Shown: in pieces, positions 5,819-5,856 of the stretch
How positions within the stretch are numbered: position 1 is the stretch's first letter
How the letters are laid out: each line of letters starts with the position of its first letter
Source: JAAAOH01 sp046540795
GTDB lineage: Bacteria; Spirochaetota; Spirochaetia; DSM-27196; PWMO01
Length of the DNA stretch: 5,856 nucleotides
Direction of reading: 5' to 3'
Assembly: GCA_046540795.1 (NCBI GenBank)
Contig: JBKHEN010000151.1
Coordinates: forward strand, 1 to 5,856
Notes under the pieces: model-generated
Databases searched by the model: none
What the model was told of the DNA's origin: nothing
The model's input: only the letters and a program-made list of their open reading frames with translations
Program-made: the position numbers and the translations under genes

Positions 5819-5847
5819 TTGAAACCGGGTTGGGTGGCCGCTATAAT
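5819..5847 (+). promoter_or_regulatory. Strong sigma70-type promoter firing out of the window
   Basis: TTGAAA (5819-5824), a 17-nt spacer and a perfect TATAAT (5842-5847) put the start near 5854, two bases from the right edge. The gene it serves lies outside the window; it is divergent from rlpA, and the two predicted start points are about 110 bp apart. Confidence 0.7.
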
Positions 5848-5856
5848 CGGGCTCTC

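Overview
The window reads as ordinary chromosomal DNA from a high-GC diderm bacterium. RlpA, a periplasmic or outer-membrane cell-wall enzyme with a Sec signal peptide, supports a Gram-negative envelope. The FeoB and the small Cys-rich FeoC resemble the Escherichia coli type of ferrous-iron transporter. The adjacent iron regulator, however, is a DtxR/MntR-family protein rather than Fur. This mix would fit a high-GC spirochaete or a gammaproteobacterium, and I cannot decide between them from the sequence alone. There is no phage, insertion sequence, CRISPR array or other mobile element.

Layout. Positions 3-76 (minus) hold a CAT-anticodon tRNA, more like tRNA-Ile2 than elongator tRNA-Met, with its own promoter upstream (94-122). 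Positions 251-1237 (plus) encode an alpha/beta-hydrolase-fold protein whose nucleophile-elbow serine appears to be lost and which carries a repetitive low-complexity insertion. It converges on a DtxR-family regulator (1804-1247, minus). The regulator is divergent from feoA-feoB-feoC (1964-5021, plus), whose adjacent genes overlap as ATGA. The operon is followed by a short GC-rich gap and a convergent rlpA with a SPOR domain (5729-5103, minus). Beyond rlpA, a strong sigma70-type promoter (5819-5847) preceded by four 7-bp direct repeats points out of the right edge.

How the genes work together. The regulator and the feo operon share a 159-bp divergent control region with two good TTGACA-17-TATNNT promoters. 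An imperfect dyad overlaps the -10 box and start point of the feo promoter, which fits repression of ferrous-iron uptake by an iron-loaded DtxR-type protein. FeoB is the membrane permease with a cytoplasmic G-domain; FeoA and FeoC are its small cytoplasmic partners. The hydrolase-like gene, the tRNA and rlpA look like unrelated neighbours.

The points most worth a second look are the apparently leaderless regulator mRNA, the regulator's altered ancillary metal site, the extra segment in the FeoB G-domain, the Arg-rich FeoA tail, the serine-less hydrolase and the repeat-decorated promoter at the right edge. I see no clearly new multi-gene system here.
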